The notes: generated from the letters alone by a model not told the origin. Shown: positions 8,786-19,253, counted from the first letter of the stretch. The stretch: 44,834 bases of DNA from Pleurostoma richardsiae (GCA_030052745.1 JANBVO010000088.1:1-44834), one strand, 5' to 3'. Numbers and translations: made by a program.

Positions 8786-11178
8786 ATGTCAGTCGCCCGG
8801 CGAACCGCTTCTCGTCTTAGTTACCACCGCGTAGTAGCAATGGAGATAACCTTGACGGACACAAACATTACAGTGGGAGACCACCGGGACCTCCTCGACA
8901 TCATCGACAGCCTCCGTTCGCAGGGAGTCAGCCACTATGTTGACTTACCCGAAATCATCGTCTGCGGAGACCAGTCTGCCGGAAAGAGCTCAGTCCTCGA
9001 GGCCATCTCCGGCATGTCGTTCCCTACCAAGGACGGCCTCTGCACCCGTTTTGCCACTGAGCTGGTCCTTCGCCGGAGCCGCGAGGTGAACACCAAGGCG
9101 TCCATCACTCCAGGCGAGAGTCGTTTTGGAGAGGACAAAGAACGCCTCGAAAGCTGGCAACCAAAAGCGAGCATTGACAAGGCGGGCCTGGGTACCGTGA
9201 CGGACGAGGCGAAGCGCGCCATGGCTCATCCGCCCGCTACGGGAGAGTTCTACGAGGACATCCTCCGCATTGAGCTCACCGGGCCGGAACAGCCACACCT
9301 CACCATGGTGGACCTCCCAGGCCTCTTCAGGAGGGGGAACAAGGAACAGTCAGACGCCGACGTCAGCATTGTCCGCGGCATGGTGGAGAGGTACATGGCG
9401 CGACCACGGAGCATCATCCTCACCGTAGTGTCCGCCAAGTACGAGTATGTCCTGCAGGAAGTCATCCTGATGGCCAAACGCGCCGATCCAGAAGGGCTAC
9501 GTACCATGGGCCTCATCACAAAGCCCGACACCTTGGACGTCGGCTCCGAATCGGTGAGTTACTTCGTTCGTCTGGCTCAGAATCTTGAGGCAGAGCTTCG
9601 TCTCGGCTGGCACGTCCTGAAAAACCGAAAGTTCGAGGAACGCGATGTTAGCTCGGCTCAACGCGATGCTATTGAGGCCGAGTTCTTCTCCCAGGGCTTG
9701 TGGGATTCCATCGACTCCTCGCACTGCGGAGTGACGGCCTTGAAGGTCAGGCTCAGCGCGGTTCTGAGGGATCAGATCCTTGCCCAGCTCCCAAGCCTTG
9801 TACAGGATGTGGAAGACGGCATTCACGACTGCGCTGGTAGGCTGAATCGACTCGGCCCGGTACGAGGAACCCCGCAGCAGCAGTTGAGCTACCTTCTGCG
9901 AGTGAGTGAGGAGTACACGTCCCTGATGACGCAGGCGGTTGAGGGCACATATACCGACCGTTTCTTCGGCAATCGGAAGAAGATCGACAAGTTCAATACA
10001 AGGTTGAGGGCTGTGGTGCAGAGCCGACTCCGTGAATTTGCAGAAGAGATGCGCCTGAGCGGCCAAAGTCAGTACATCGTCGATTCGGAGAGTGAGAGAG
10101 AGGGCGGCCGCGAGGTCAGGGACTTGCCTCGCATCTCTCTGAATATGTCGAGGATGTTGCGAATCGCCTCAAGTTCAGCAAGGGTCGCGAGCTCCCGGGT
10201 CTCTTCAATCCGCTCGTTGTTAGCGACCTCTTCGTCGAGCAATGCGAGCCTTGGGGAAGAATCGCGAGGATCCTCACAGAGGATGTCCTGGAAGCTGCGC
10301 ACCTGACGACTCAACTGATAGTCGAGCATATTACCGCCAGCGACGTTGCCGAAGGGGTGCTCAAACTCGTTCGCCAGGGAATTGAGGGGCTGAAGGTTGA
10401 ATTGGACGTTACAGTCGACGCGCTGCTTGCATCGGCCGCGCAGCATCCCATCACGTACAATCCCCAGCTCACCGAAAACGTTCAGCGGATCCAGCAGGCC
10501 CGGCACAAACATGCTATTACGAAGCTGGTCGGCAAGGCGTTCGGACCGCATCGTTTTGACAACCCGGACAGCAAGATCAGCCTGAATCCGATCGAACTCG
10601 TGGAACTCGTGGGAGAGGGGTTCGAGCGCGACATGGAGCGGTTCGGAAGCGCGTTGGCGGTCGATTACATGGAGGCTTACTATAAGGCAAGATATTTCCT
10701 TCAATTAAATGCCATTTGGGTGGTACTGGCAGGTTGACTCCCCTTCCAGGTTGCGGTCAACAGGTTCATCGATGACGTGAGCATCCTGGCGATTGAAGAC
10801 TGTCTTATTAGCAAGCTCTCGACGCTTTTCAGATCAAGAAATGTTCTGGACATGAGTGACCAAGACATATCCCGCCTCGCAGAGGAGACCCCAGAATCTT
10901 TCCTCGAGAGGAAACGTCTCGAAACGAAACGCGGGATCCTCGAGACAGGACTCCAGAGCCTGAAGAGACTACACAAGCGCAGCAATATCGTCAACCCCCT
11001 CAAACAGGATCAGGTGGCATCGGAAGATTCCGAGAAAGCATCTATAGCCACTAATAGCGTCGAGGCAACTCCCCGGGCGACCATTCCTGACGAACTCTCT
11101 CATTCTCCGGACAGGGTTGCAATACTACGACCAGTTGATGATTGGCCACCTCAATCTGGCTCATGGCGATATGGATGA
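8786..11178 (+). CDS. Dynamin-family large GTPase, interrupted by a frameshift
   Basis: Start at ATG 8786, or more likely ATG 8840 (MEITLTDTN). Counting from 8840, the GTPase motifs are G1 GDQSAGKS (residues 43-50), G3 DLPG (158-161) and G4 TKPD (227-230). The middle/stalk region follows. Family-like sequence ends near 10080 and resumes in another frame near 10110 (KGRELPGLFNPL, then HPITYNPQLTENVQ), so a frameshift lies in the GA-rich tract at about 10087-10103. A 63-nt GC-AG intron (10687-10749; donor AAG|GCAAGA, acceptor TTCCAG) joins MEAYYK to VAVNRFIDDV. The last exon ends at 11178 with a helical GED-like segment. Fungal relatives are Mx/Vps1-like GTPases acting in membrane remodelling; this divergent branch has no settled role. 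It is either a recent pseudogene or a sequencing error at the tract. Confidence 0.82.
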
Positions 11179-11880
11179 CGGCTGGGCTTCTCGTATAACC
11201 AAGATAGACAAGAAGGTTTCGAGGCAGCGCATGGTTGAGAAGCCCCTCGTTGACTGAAAATGAGGGTATGAGCGTCAGTGAAATTGAATCATTGGATGGT
11301 ACTGTACTTGATTAGCTGCTTAAGAGTCACGTAGTTTGCTGGCGTTTGTAAATGTAAAGGCATTGCCTGGTCAATGGCTCTAGCCTGACCGAAGCGTCAT
11401 CACTGACATGCCGTGGTTCAATGTCGCCACCTTAGACGGCGACGCTCTACAGCGGATGCGATCAAGATGCGGGGCTATTACGGGGCTAGTCGTGGTGGGA
11501 CGTAACCAGTCCTCCTGCCTCAGTCAGCAGTCAGCCGCACTCGGCCGGTGTCGCGCCTTGCTCCGGCTGCCGCGACGTCCTGGCTTGTATGAGCGGCGAG
11601 GCTTGTTGCAGGCCACCGATGTCATTGTCAACTGGCTTTGACTTTACTGACCAGTAAGTTGTTTCTCCTAGTTCGGCGTTGGGTTCACGTTATCGGCGCT
11701 GACAAGCTGTATTATTCCCTGTTCTTCGGCTACTGTACTGTACATCCGTGGCCGTACAGGGGAGACAGAGCACAGCCCGGCCTGGAGGGATCTAGTGCTG
11801 AAGGGGAATGATATGGCACGGAGTTCTAGAGTGGTCGCAGAATAAACTTCAGTTTTAGAGAAAGAGGAGGGACCCGGGTA
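11179..11880. other. Intergenic, nothing recognised
   Basis: About 700 bp between the dynamin gene and the minisatellite. Only short ORFs (for example 11408-11641) without recognisable features. Confidence 0.35.
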
Positions 11881-11892
11881 ACATTTCTGAAG

Positions 11893-12058
11893 GGTTCCGG
11901 TGCTGGAGAGGGCTCATCCCTCCAATCGCATCCTGGAAATGTCTCCAGAACTGGGCCAACCTTCCAGCACCGGAATTCCCCTAGAGCTGGATCTCGTGCG
12001 AGCACCCCTCCAGCGCTGGAAATCCCTCCAGAACTAGAAGCCCTTCCAGAGCCGGATC
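11893..12058. repeat. Degenerate ~18-bp minisatellite with palindromic core
   Basis: Seven imperfect copies of a unit built on TCCAGNNCYGGA occur at about 11896, 11943, 11963, 11981, 12009, 12027 and 12045, mostly 18 to 20 bp apart. Each core is close to a palindrome (for example TCCAGCGCTGGA at 12009). A second shared block, GGATCT..(G/A)GCGAGCACCC, occurs both inside the array (~11989) and at its end (~12055), where it contains the stop codon of the adjacent minus-strand gene. The array therefore appears to have grown from, or into, the 3' end of that gene. Confidence 0.6.
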
Positions 12059-12059
12059 T

Positions 12060-12931
12060 TTAGCGAGCACCCATGGCGTTGATCTGGTTATCCACGTTTG
12101 ACCGAAGCTCCTCTAGCTGCGCGGCGCGCAAGTTATCGTTGAGCACTCCCGCGAGCCTTACAGCAGACTGAAGAAGCTGACTGATGCCCCTGGACGTCGT
12201 AGGCAGCCGATGGACGGCCGTATGTCGAAGCCTCGAGACTGTCACGAGCAACTCGGCCAGCTCCTCGGCACCTAGATCCGCGACGAGATGATGCTTGCCT
12301 TCTTTCCTGCGAAATATCTTCACCCAGTGCGTCAGTTCCACTGCAGCAGGACAATCCCATGCGTTCTTCTGGAGGATCAACGGCATGGAAGTCTTAGCGA
12401 AGTCGTAGCAGCAGTCCTCGAGGGCCTGCTGCGCCGAAGTGAGGATCAGATGTTGAGTCTCGTATGGCAGATACGCTGGATAAAGCAATGGCAGCTTTTC
12501 CTGGGGGGGTTGCGTTTCAGGTGGTATCCCTGACCGCCATCAACATTAGCAGTAAGAAAATGAACCTCATCGTCGAGGCATACTTTCAGGAGGCAACAGC
12601 CCGGTATCCGCCAGACCCTTGGGCCCCACCGCATCTTCAGGCTCCATGTCATCTCCATCAACGACGCTCAGAGCATCGCCGTCACGGGTGGCAATCTCAT
12701 TCAAGGCCTCCGCTGTGGAGCGGCCGGCGTCAACTTCCGATGCCTTGTGTTGGGCATCGCGTAAGGGCGAGAGGCGGAAGAGATGTGGAAACTCCTTCTT
12801 GGCGCAGAATTCCGACTCGAAGGTGCGACTTCTCGAGCAGGTCCCGGAGTATCTCGACTAACCCGCAGCAGCGGTCGCAGCGACCCTTTTCCTTTGATTA
12901 GTAATCTTTTTAGTCTTCCGCACTTGGGCAT
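12060..12931 (-). CDS. Conserved fungal protein of unknown function (LRHTAVHRL family)
   Basis: Minus-strand gene ending at 12060. The last exon (12529-12060) follows a 54-nt intron (12583-12530; donor GTATGC, branch CTGCTAATG, acceptor GGTCAG). The preceding exon reads SEFCAKKEFPHLFRL, then an acidic stretch ending at 12584. The 5' end is less certain. ATG 12931 (MPKCGRLKRLL) fits if a 47-nt intron with a GTTAGT donor is removed near 12860-12815. The C-terminal exon has a conserved-looking core, ELAELLVTVSRLRHTAVHRL, followed by a helical region (GISQLLQSAVRLAGVL, then AAQLEELRSNVDNQI). I recall similar unnamed fungal proteins but can assign no function. A decayed inverted copy lies at 19254-19560. 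Confidence 0.65.
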
Positions 12932-13986
12932 TCTGGCCGCTGAAGATCGGACGGCACGTAACGTAAATCTGGCTCCTTTGACGAGTCGACCCAGCCATGT
13001 CGTAAGGGCGCGGGAGGTATCCAGACTAAATGCCAGAGATAGCACAAGAGATAAGACTGTACATAGGTGGCACCTCAGGTTGGAAGGAAGAGGGTGCGAT
13101 ACGAATTATTGTGAGATCTCGAGCCCTCAATGCATGATGTGCTTGCTTCTGTCACCTGCAACCCCGATTGGGCAGCGAAGTCAGTCATTGACGTGTCTTC
13201 GGCAACATCAGTACTCGCGAAATATCGACGACCAAAGACAAGGCAGCTTCGACGGTCAATGAAGACAACAGTCATGGAACCAAGACCGACGGCAGCTTGT
13301 CGCGACAACGGTGGTCTACGTAATCCGGCGACGGTCATTCTTTCCCCACCGTCTACAGGGCGGCTTGCGGATCCCGTGCCGGCTAGGGATAGATCCGCTC
13401 CCCAGATTCTGACGCTGACACAGGGACTTGGACAAGAACGCCAATCGTATAGATGGCGGAGCTGGACTGGTTGATGACGCTGCGGCCCCCCTCAGTGGAG
13501 CAGGGAGGGGTAACCGCAGGGGTACAGCAAAGCGCCAGCAACCCTGGTTAAGTCAGCAAGCTGACAGGTTTAAACTAGTACGTATGTAGTTAAGACTTTG
13601 GTCTGCGTGGCGCAAAGCCTGGCTGACACAGTGCATTTTTTGCAACAAGAGTACTCAATCAATCAGGTACTCCAGCCGTCAGAGGCGTTTTCTTCTGGTA
13701 AGTCTTGCTTTTCGTCTTTGTCTGTCCAAACAAGTATATCTCCCAGTCAATACAATGGATTGAGAAAAGACGCACTGTGGAAGCCAATTGTGGCGCATGA
13801 CGACGATGTTAGCCACCTGAATTTCGTGACGTGATGCAAGTTCAGAAGTTCCACTGTTTCCTACCTGTTTATCACTTGATAAACTACGTGATAAACTACG
13901 TGATAAAATCTCGTGACCCAGGTCGTTAGATTTTTAGTGTTCTTTTTTCCTCAGAAGGCGCTCGCTTCACAAAGCTTCGCTTTACA
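12932..13986. other. Intergenic with a short GATAAACTACGT tandem repeat
   Basis: No gene recognised. Near 13879-13908 the 12-mer GATAAACTACGT occurs twice in tandem, followed by a partial third unit (GATAAAATC). Short ORFs at 13130-13474 and 13598-13834 have no recognisable motif. Confidence 0.4.
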
Positions 13987-14765
13987 ATGGATGTCGAGGT
14001 TGCCAGACTGCGGAAGGCTCTCGCTGAAGCCGAGGGTCAGGCGTAGGAGCAGCGACGCTTGCGGGAACAAGCCGAGAATCGAGCACTCGATGAGCAACGC
14101 CGATGCGAAGAGGCAGAACAGATTGCGAAGCCAGCACGACCGCAGACGCTTATGCCTTGCCTTGGGGCTTGCCATCTCTCAGTCTTGCTCTTCAAGTAGT
14201 CACTGATCGCTCTTTTACTACGCAAGGCGACGCGACTAATTCCGTCGGCCGAGTTTACCCTCGACGAATCATTCCCTGGGACGACTTTCCCGCGAGACAA
14301 GAGGAGATATGGGGTCCTATGATTGTAGATCTCGAAAGGGCGAAAGTCCGCGCTCGTGCACCTCTCGGCTCAATCGCCCTGAACAGCCAGAGGCGGAAGA
14401 GGAAGCGTGACACATTGAAGAAGCATGGAGATGATCTCTTCAGGACGGAGCTACGGTCGGTCGTGGAGAGCGTCTCGAGATGCTTCGGGGCAGTCACCAT
14501 GCCACGTGGCTTAGACTCCTCCACAAACAACGGATACGCACAAAGGCTGCTTGAGAAGTATACGTTAGGAAGGGAGAGGCGCGACGGGATCAATGAAGCT
14601 GGCGGCCTACGCAGGAGGCTACATGATCGACGAGGATGGCGACTCGTGATTGTTGGAGCGTCATGCTTATCGCTAGATCTAGTTAGTTTATCCATTGCCC
14701 AGACATGTGTCCAACCTAGTAATCTCGACCCCGTCCAGCGGATCATCATAGCCGAGGTCCTCTAG
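13987..14765 (+). pseudogene. Decayed coiled-coil protein with VVTDRSFTTQG region
   Basis: From ATG 13987 the frame reads MDVEVARLRKALAEAEGQA and stops at TAG 14044-14046. It then continues as a coiled coil (EQRRLREQAENRALDEQRR...EEAEQIAKP) to QTLMPCLGACH near 14170. There the homology moves into another frame that stays open to 14765 (LSLALQVVTDRSFTTQGDAT, then VYPRRIIPWDDFPARQEEIW). This order, coiled coil, then ..YL.ACH, then TD+S.(T/S)T.G, then PWDDF, is one I associate with a fungal family that often precedes kinase-like domains. One nonsense codon and one frameshift mean it is probably dead. Beyond the W the sequence no longer resembles that family, and no kinase domain follows. Confidence 0.55.
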
Positions 14766-15115
14766 CTCCCTGCTACAAAAGCAGTACCGATTCTAACACC
14801 ATCCATCGCTGTCCAACTCCGATTGACGCCGCTGCTTCCTACCGTCTTCGGCTGATATTTCAGAACAACGAACAGAAGACAGCGCCTGTTCAGAATCACT
14901 TTCGTGACTCATTGTATCTCTGCCTCGAGTACTTGACTCGGCACTACCTATCAGACCTGACGCCGAAATCCTCTGGCATGGCATGACAGAAAGCTGTTTG
15001 GGGGTGGAAGCCTGAGTCCGCGTCGTAGACATTTCGGGAAGGTCTAAGTCGGGTGTTGTGGAATTGTGTTGTGCCGATAGCGTCAGACATAAAGCTACCT
15101 TCACGGCCCTCCTAA
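14703..15115. repeat. Dispersed repeat, longest copy
   Basis: The segment from ACATGTGTCCAACCTAGTA (14703) to about 14941 is closely repeated at 23521-23735. The segment 14988-15115 is repeated more weakly at 28790-28905. Shared blocks include CTGCTACAAAAGCAGTAC and AACGAACAGAAGACAGC. All copies have the same orientation. On the minus strand, parts of an ORF are conserved between copies 1 and 3 (LTLS..H.ST, then TRTQA...LS), which suggests the unit once carried a coding segment. Confidence 0.65.
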
Positions 15116-15942
15116 CAAACTAGTTCATGACACGATCCGTGATCACTAGTTCGCCGTCACTCAACATGGCAAGTTGGCTGCAGCTGGAGCCGCCTGAGAA
15201 TGCATCGGGAAGCGGTGGGTCAGCCTATGAGAAGGTCGGAGCCGAATCAAGACTAGGTGCCCCTGCAGCGACATGAGTGGCCGAAAACAGCCCCTTCACT
15301 ATTTTTGGTGCGAGGCTGACTTTCGTGCTGGAGTGAGAGTGGCGGGGGCATCATACCGAGCCTGAGATGCATCGAGACACGAACTGCTCAGTCCACACGC
15401 CGACCCTACCACGAGGAGGAGAGGTCCACCTGAACTGGCTTCCGCGATGACAATGCCGGAAATCAAGTCTGGAGCACAATGTCACGGTCTGGACACGACA
15501 TATATCTCTCTCAGAGCGATGCTCTGTATCTTGCTTTTCTTGCACTAGTTGTGGTCCTTGCTTGCTCTTTGTCCAAGTGCTGAGGGCTTCAGGATGGATC
15601 GCAATCTCGATATTAGTACAGCCTAGGTATGTAAAACAATATATGATTAAAACTCGTCTGCGAAATGTCGCCCTCCTGTTACCCCGTAGTCCTATGACTT
15701 TCGTTTCAGCCTCTTGGTATTCCTAAGCGCCAGCTGTCCGATCACGCGGTCGTAGGTGTGATATCTACGGACCCATCGTCGTATCCTCGTTTGGACGTAT
15801 GGGTGGATAATTCCTCGCGTCCACCCTGGTCCGTAAGGCCGTCTTCGTCATCCTCACCAGCGGCAGAATTCGGGTGACCAGAGGCTGGTGATGACTGTCT
15901 GCTGGACGGCTTCCGTCCCCATACAGTCACACTGCCGAGAAG
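15116..15942. other. Intergenic, nothing recognised
   Basis: About 830 bp between the dispersed repeat and the truncated methyltransferase. Only short ORFs without features. Confidence 0.35.
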
Positions 15943-16596
15943 TCAGCAGATATCGAGCTGGGTCGTGAAGACGTACCATTGCGTGGTGACTCCGCCCGCT
16001 TCCGACTCCAGCTGGGAGCGCAATGCCGCCATGCGCATTCTGGCTTCCTCAGAGTCCACACTTTCCCGGTGCCACTTTAGGAAAAGCAAACACTCGATCT
16101 GGTCCAAGATGACGTCGAGACATGCCACCACTGGTATCGTCGTCCAGGTCTCATGGATATCGCGGAAGCCGGCGTTTTCCATGTACCGCGTGTACATGCC
16201 AGGAGTGATGCTAAAGGAGTAGCCGACCAGGCCGCCCAACACGTCCACCTCCTGGGAGACCCGATTCCAAGATCCGTTCGGTTCGCCCTCGCCCGTGTAG
16301 CGGAAAGGTCTGTCGCGAAGTTCGAAGCATCCACCGGCGGTAAGAGATCTAAAGGCATTGCGACAAAGTCTCGGCCAGTCATCGACATTTCCGAGGAGGT
16401 TGTGTCCGTAGATCAAATGAAAATAATCCCATTCCCGGGTCCACTCCGCGTTTATGTTGTCGATTTCAAACCGGCAGTTCGACTCCGTCGCGTACTGCAC
16501 AGGCGCAATGTCTATCCCGAGAATATCGGCCGACTCGTAGGCAGCAGCGACCGCACTGATCCAAACTATGTCAGTCATATAGACGGGCGGCCGCAA
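15943..16596 (-). CDS. SAM-dependent methyltransferase (LaeA-like), N-terminally truncated or with missing 5' exon
   Basis: Minus-strand frame giving AAAYESADILGIDIAPVQ (end of motif I region and acidic loop), CRFEIDNINAEW, WDYFHLIYGHNLLGNVDDW, then LCRNAFRSLTAGGCFELRD (post-II/III). It closely parallels the intact enzyme at 27470 on the plus strand (FEMDDMNLDW, DFVHLRVLYGCVRDW, CLKPGGWI). Motif I itself (GxGxG) is not in this frame. A likely splice acceptor (CTGACATAG) precedes VWISAVAAAY, and just upstream (minus, 16637-16611) a sequence reading KILPGTNNH looks like a decayed motif I. Without a working SAM loop the protein would be inactive. The nearest ATG at 16596 lies beyond the presumed acceptor. 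Probably a pseudogene, but an unresolved 5' exon is possible. Confidence 0.62.
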   Translation of the reverse strand: MRPPVYMTDIVWISAVAAAYESADILGIDIAPVQYATESNCRFEIDNINAEWTREWDYFHLIYGHNLLGNVDDWPRLCRNAFRSLTAGGCFELRDRPFRYTGEGEPNGSWNRVSQEVDVLGGLVGYSFSITPGMYTRYMENAGFRDIHETWTTIPVVACLDVILDQIECLLFLKWHRESVDSEEARMRMAALRSQLESEAGGVTTQWYVFTTQLDIC

Positions 16597-16998
16597 TAAC
16601 TTGCCTTCCTGTGGTTATTTGTGCCCGGCAAGATCTTGTAGGCTTCTCCAACAGTTGAAACGCCCCGGCTGTCCGTATGCAAAGGTAGGTCCGCCAGACA
16701 GCAGGTCGCGGACTTCAGGCTCACTGGGTCTAACTACCATCGGGGTAAGTAGGGAGACTCCAACCAATTGGGTTGACTTACGGCCATATGTCCTCCTTGC
16801 CTATCCCCCTTGCAGGGCCACTGGCGTGGCTGAAGCTGCGCCTGGTAGATTTCTCATGCATAGATTTGCGTAAATGTCGAAATCTCCCCACAGATCGATT
16901 GCGACACTAGAATCATCAAGCCAGACCTGGATCCGCGTGCGCATCCAGCTGCATAACGATCACCCCCAGCAGCTCGCTCTGAAAGCCAACCAAGCCGC

Positions 16999-18290
16999 AT
17001 GGGGACGAGGCAACCTACGAGACTGAAGGTTCTGGTGGAGGATGACTGGCTAGAGCTGGACGCTGCAGTGGACGGACATTACGAGTCCGTTCTTCGGGCG
17101 ATAATGGATGCTTTCCTCATCGTTCCAGTCTCACCAGATGTTCTCGACCGGATCCGATTCGTCTGCTACTTCCGTCAATCATTACAAAAATGCCGTGTCA
17201 TCACTCCGTATCGCCTCTCCGCTACCGTCGCAGATTGTCAGTCGGGTAAGGCCAAGGAGGACTCGTTCGCGATGAAGTTCTTTCGCGGCGGCGGCATCCG
17301 CGGCGTTGCTGCTCTAGCAGCAGCGGGAGCAGACAATAAGGACGTCGGTCAATTACTGAGCCGCCTGTCAGCGGACGAAGTCGAGTCCCTAGTCCAATCT
17401 ATCGACACCATCAAGGCTCATGGCGACTTTGACTATATTGTCGAGACGATCCGCAGAAAGAAACCGAAAGGCGCCGCGAAGCGGACCTATCTCCCAGGAT
17501 CCCAGCCGCGCAAGAGCCGTCGCAAGAGAAGTGACCTTGGGAAGGACGACGCAGACGCAGCAGGCTCTCTTCGAAAGCCGGACATCGAGCAGCCGACACA
17601 CCCTACTCGCACAATAATCGGGCGCCAACTCAACGATCACACATCTTTAGGTGCGTAGGTTCCCCAAGGCCCATGACAAGCCCAGGGGTGATCGGCTGGG
17701 GGGAGAGGAAACAGACAGCTTCAGGTCTGCCAGCCTGTGACGATAAGCTAATGTTATGGCAAGACGAGCGTCCGTCGAAGCGTCTCAAGGTCGGTCACAG
17801 CCCCCAAGGTGGTGGGACTACGACCACCAACTCCCGTGTCGGGCAGGAGCAAGTTCAGGGCCATGTTGCTGCACAAGTCAGTCACCAAGAATCGCTGAGA
17901 GCCGGAGAATCCGACAACGACATGCCTCAGCCAGGTGTCATAATAGTCCCCCCAAGCTCCCTCCAAGGTGTTTCGGGGGAGTCCACTCCGTGGAACGACG
18001 CCGCGGGAGAGACAATGCCTCCTTTCTCATCTTCTGGAGAGGCGGCAACAGGTGTAGGCGAAGGGTTGTTATCAACACCGGACATGTTTAACGACGAAAG
18101 CCGAGCAGGTTGGTTTTCGCGCTGTGTAGGCGAAGAATATGATGATTTCTTGCAGCAGCTGGACGGCTGGCCCTCTGAGCTTGAGACGTCGCAGCAGCAT
18201 GACCTTGCAAAGCATTCGCTTCTAACAAGCGTGCAAAGACAAAGCGCCCGAGGACCTGGTGGAGAAGAGAACCACCCCGGAGGAAGTTGA
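16999..18290 (+). CDS. Unrecognised fungal protein, two exons, ~405 aa
   Basis: Exon 1 (16999-17650) and exon 2 (17725-18290) join in frame across an intron starting GTGCGT at 17651. Acceptors at 17718, 17724 and 17733 all keep the frame, and 17724 was chosen. The N-terminal half is well structured (DWLELDAAVDGHYESVLRAI, then RIRFVCYFRQSLQ, a glycine/alanine segment GGGIRGVAALAAAGADN, then LSRLSADEVESLVQSID). It is followed by a basic region (RRKKPKG, SRRKRSDLGK) that could be a nuclear localisation signal, and a low-complexity Ser/Gly/Gln-rich C-terminal half with an acidic end (EEYDDFLQQLDGW). An overlapping ORF from ATG 16874 (to about 17029) ends one frame off this one and may be its true N terminus after a 1-nt slip. 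No domain recognised. A DNA-associated regulator is only a guess from composition. Confidence 0.5.
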
Positions 18291-18378
18291 GCTTGGAGCT
18301 ACATACAGTCCCCTTCCTGGGCTTCTGGAGGTGTCTTCAACGAGCTGTCCAGCCGTAGCAATGCTGACGTGCCACTGC

Positions 18379-18729
18379 TCAGATTTGCGGAAGGATTACA
18401 ACCACCGAGTATGCCTCCAGATGGATGGTATCTTCATCTGTGATATTATATCCTACGTATCGTCCCGTGCAGCGCTGGCCGCCGACTGAGAAGCCTCCGA
18501 ATATCAAGAACACCATACACGGCGCCGTGATGGTTTCCGTTCTCTCTGCATCGCTTTCGATATACCGCGATTTGCCCGCCAGGTCGAGTGCCGTACAGGG
18601 TTCAATATTGGGGAGCTGTTTTACTGTATCCTGCACTGCATTTATGATCTCCTCCTTCGAAGGACCGCGTATCCTTTCGCGCAGGATTATCACTCTCTCT
18701 TTCGGCGGCTTCATTTCGGAGACTGGCAT
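18379..18729 (-). CDS. Hypothetical 116-aa protein
   Basis: Minus-strand ORF from ATG 18729 to the stop at 18379, convergent with the plus-strand gene ending at 18290. The sequence looks protein-like, with a basic N-terminal part (MKPPKERVIILRERIRGPSK) and a glycine-containing strand pattern (FLIFGGFSVGGQRCTGRYVG). The last ten residues after HLEA could be read-through into an intron (donor GTGGTT). No family recognised. Confidence 0.35.
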   Translation of the reverse strand: MPVSEMKPPKERVIILRERIRGPSKEEIINAVQDTVKQLPNIEPCTALDLAGKSRYIESDAERTETITAPCMVFLIFGGFSVGGQRCTGRYVGYNITDEDTIHLEAYSVVVILPQI

Positions 18730-19253
18730 CGCGCTATGAATCTGGAGGGTTTGCTCGCAGGTACAGGAGAGACTGCAAGCATGGTTAGTATCACGTAATT
18801 ATGCTCGGCGACTCACTTACAAGTGCAGCAATGGATGTGTACCCTATACCATCTATATGCTCTCAAGCCTGGAGCTGGATTGAGTGGGTTCGCTAACCAC
18901 AGCGAGAGTCAGTGCACGTGACACCGCCGAGCGACAGCCCCAAGATTAGCTACTACGACTCTGGTCTTATCAAGCCTACTGTTCCTCCCAGCTCGGATGT
19001 TTCTGTCCGAGTGCATCGTCGACAAGCGGATGAGAACAGAACAGCAAAAACCAGATAAGCAACACCACCCCCGGCTCCTAGGGGACAACAGCTATGGCCT
19101 GCTGCTATTGTAGTACACTGCCCCGTAGCTCAGGTTCTCAAACGGCAGATTGCTGTTCAGCCGTTGTGTGGCCAAGCCGACCCACGGACAGGATCGCACT
19201 GATGCACATAAGGCTGGTAGGAGCCAGGAGAAGCTCTGCTCGACAAACGCCCA
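18730..19253. other. Intergenic, nothing recognised
   Basis: About 520 bp upstream of the minus-strand ORF, with no recognisable gene, repeat or RNA. Confidence 0.35.

Noticed and set aside
9497-10704. Long minus-strand ORFs (189 and 211 codons) opposite the dynamin gene
   Set aside because: They are exact antisense of the conserved GTPase/stalk coding sequence and show no family motif of their own.
14255-14749. Minus-strand ORF of 164 codons
   Set aside because: Antisense of the decayed VVTDRS/PWDDF region; no recognisable domain.
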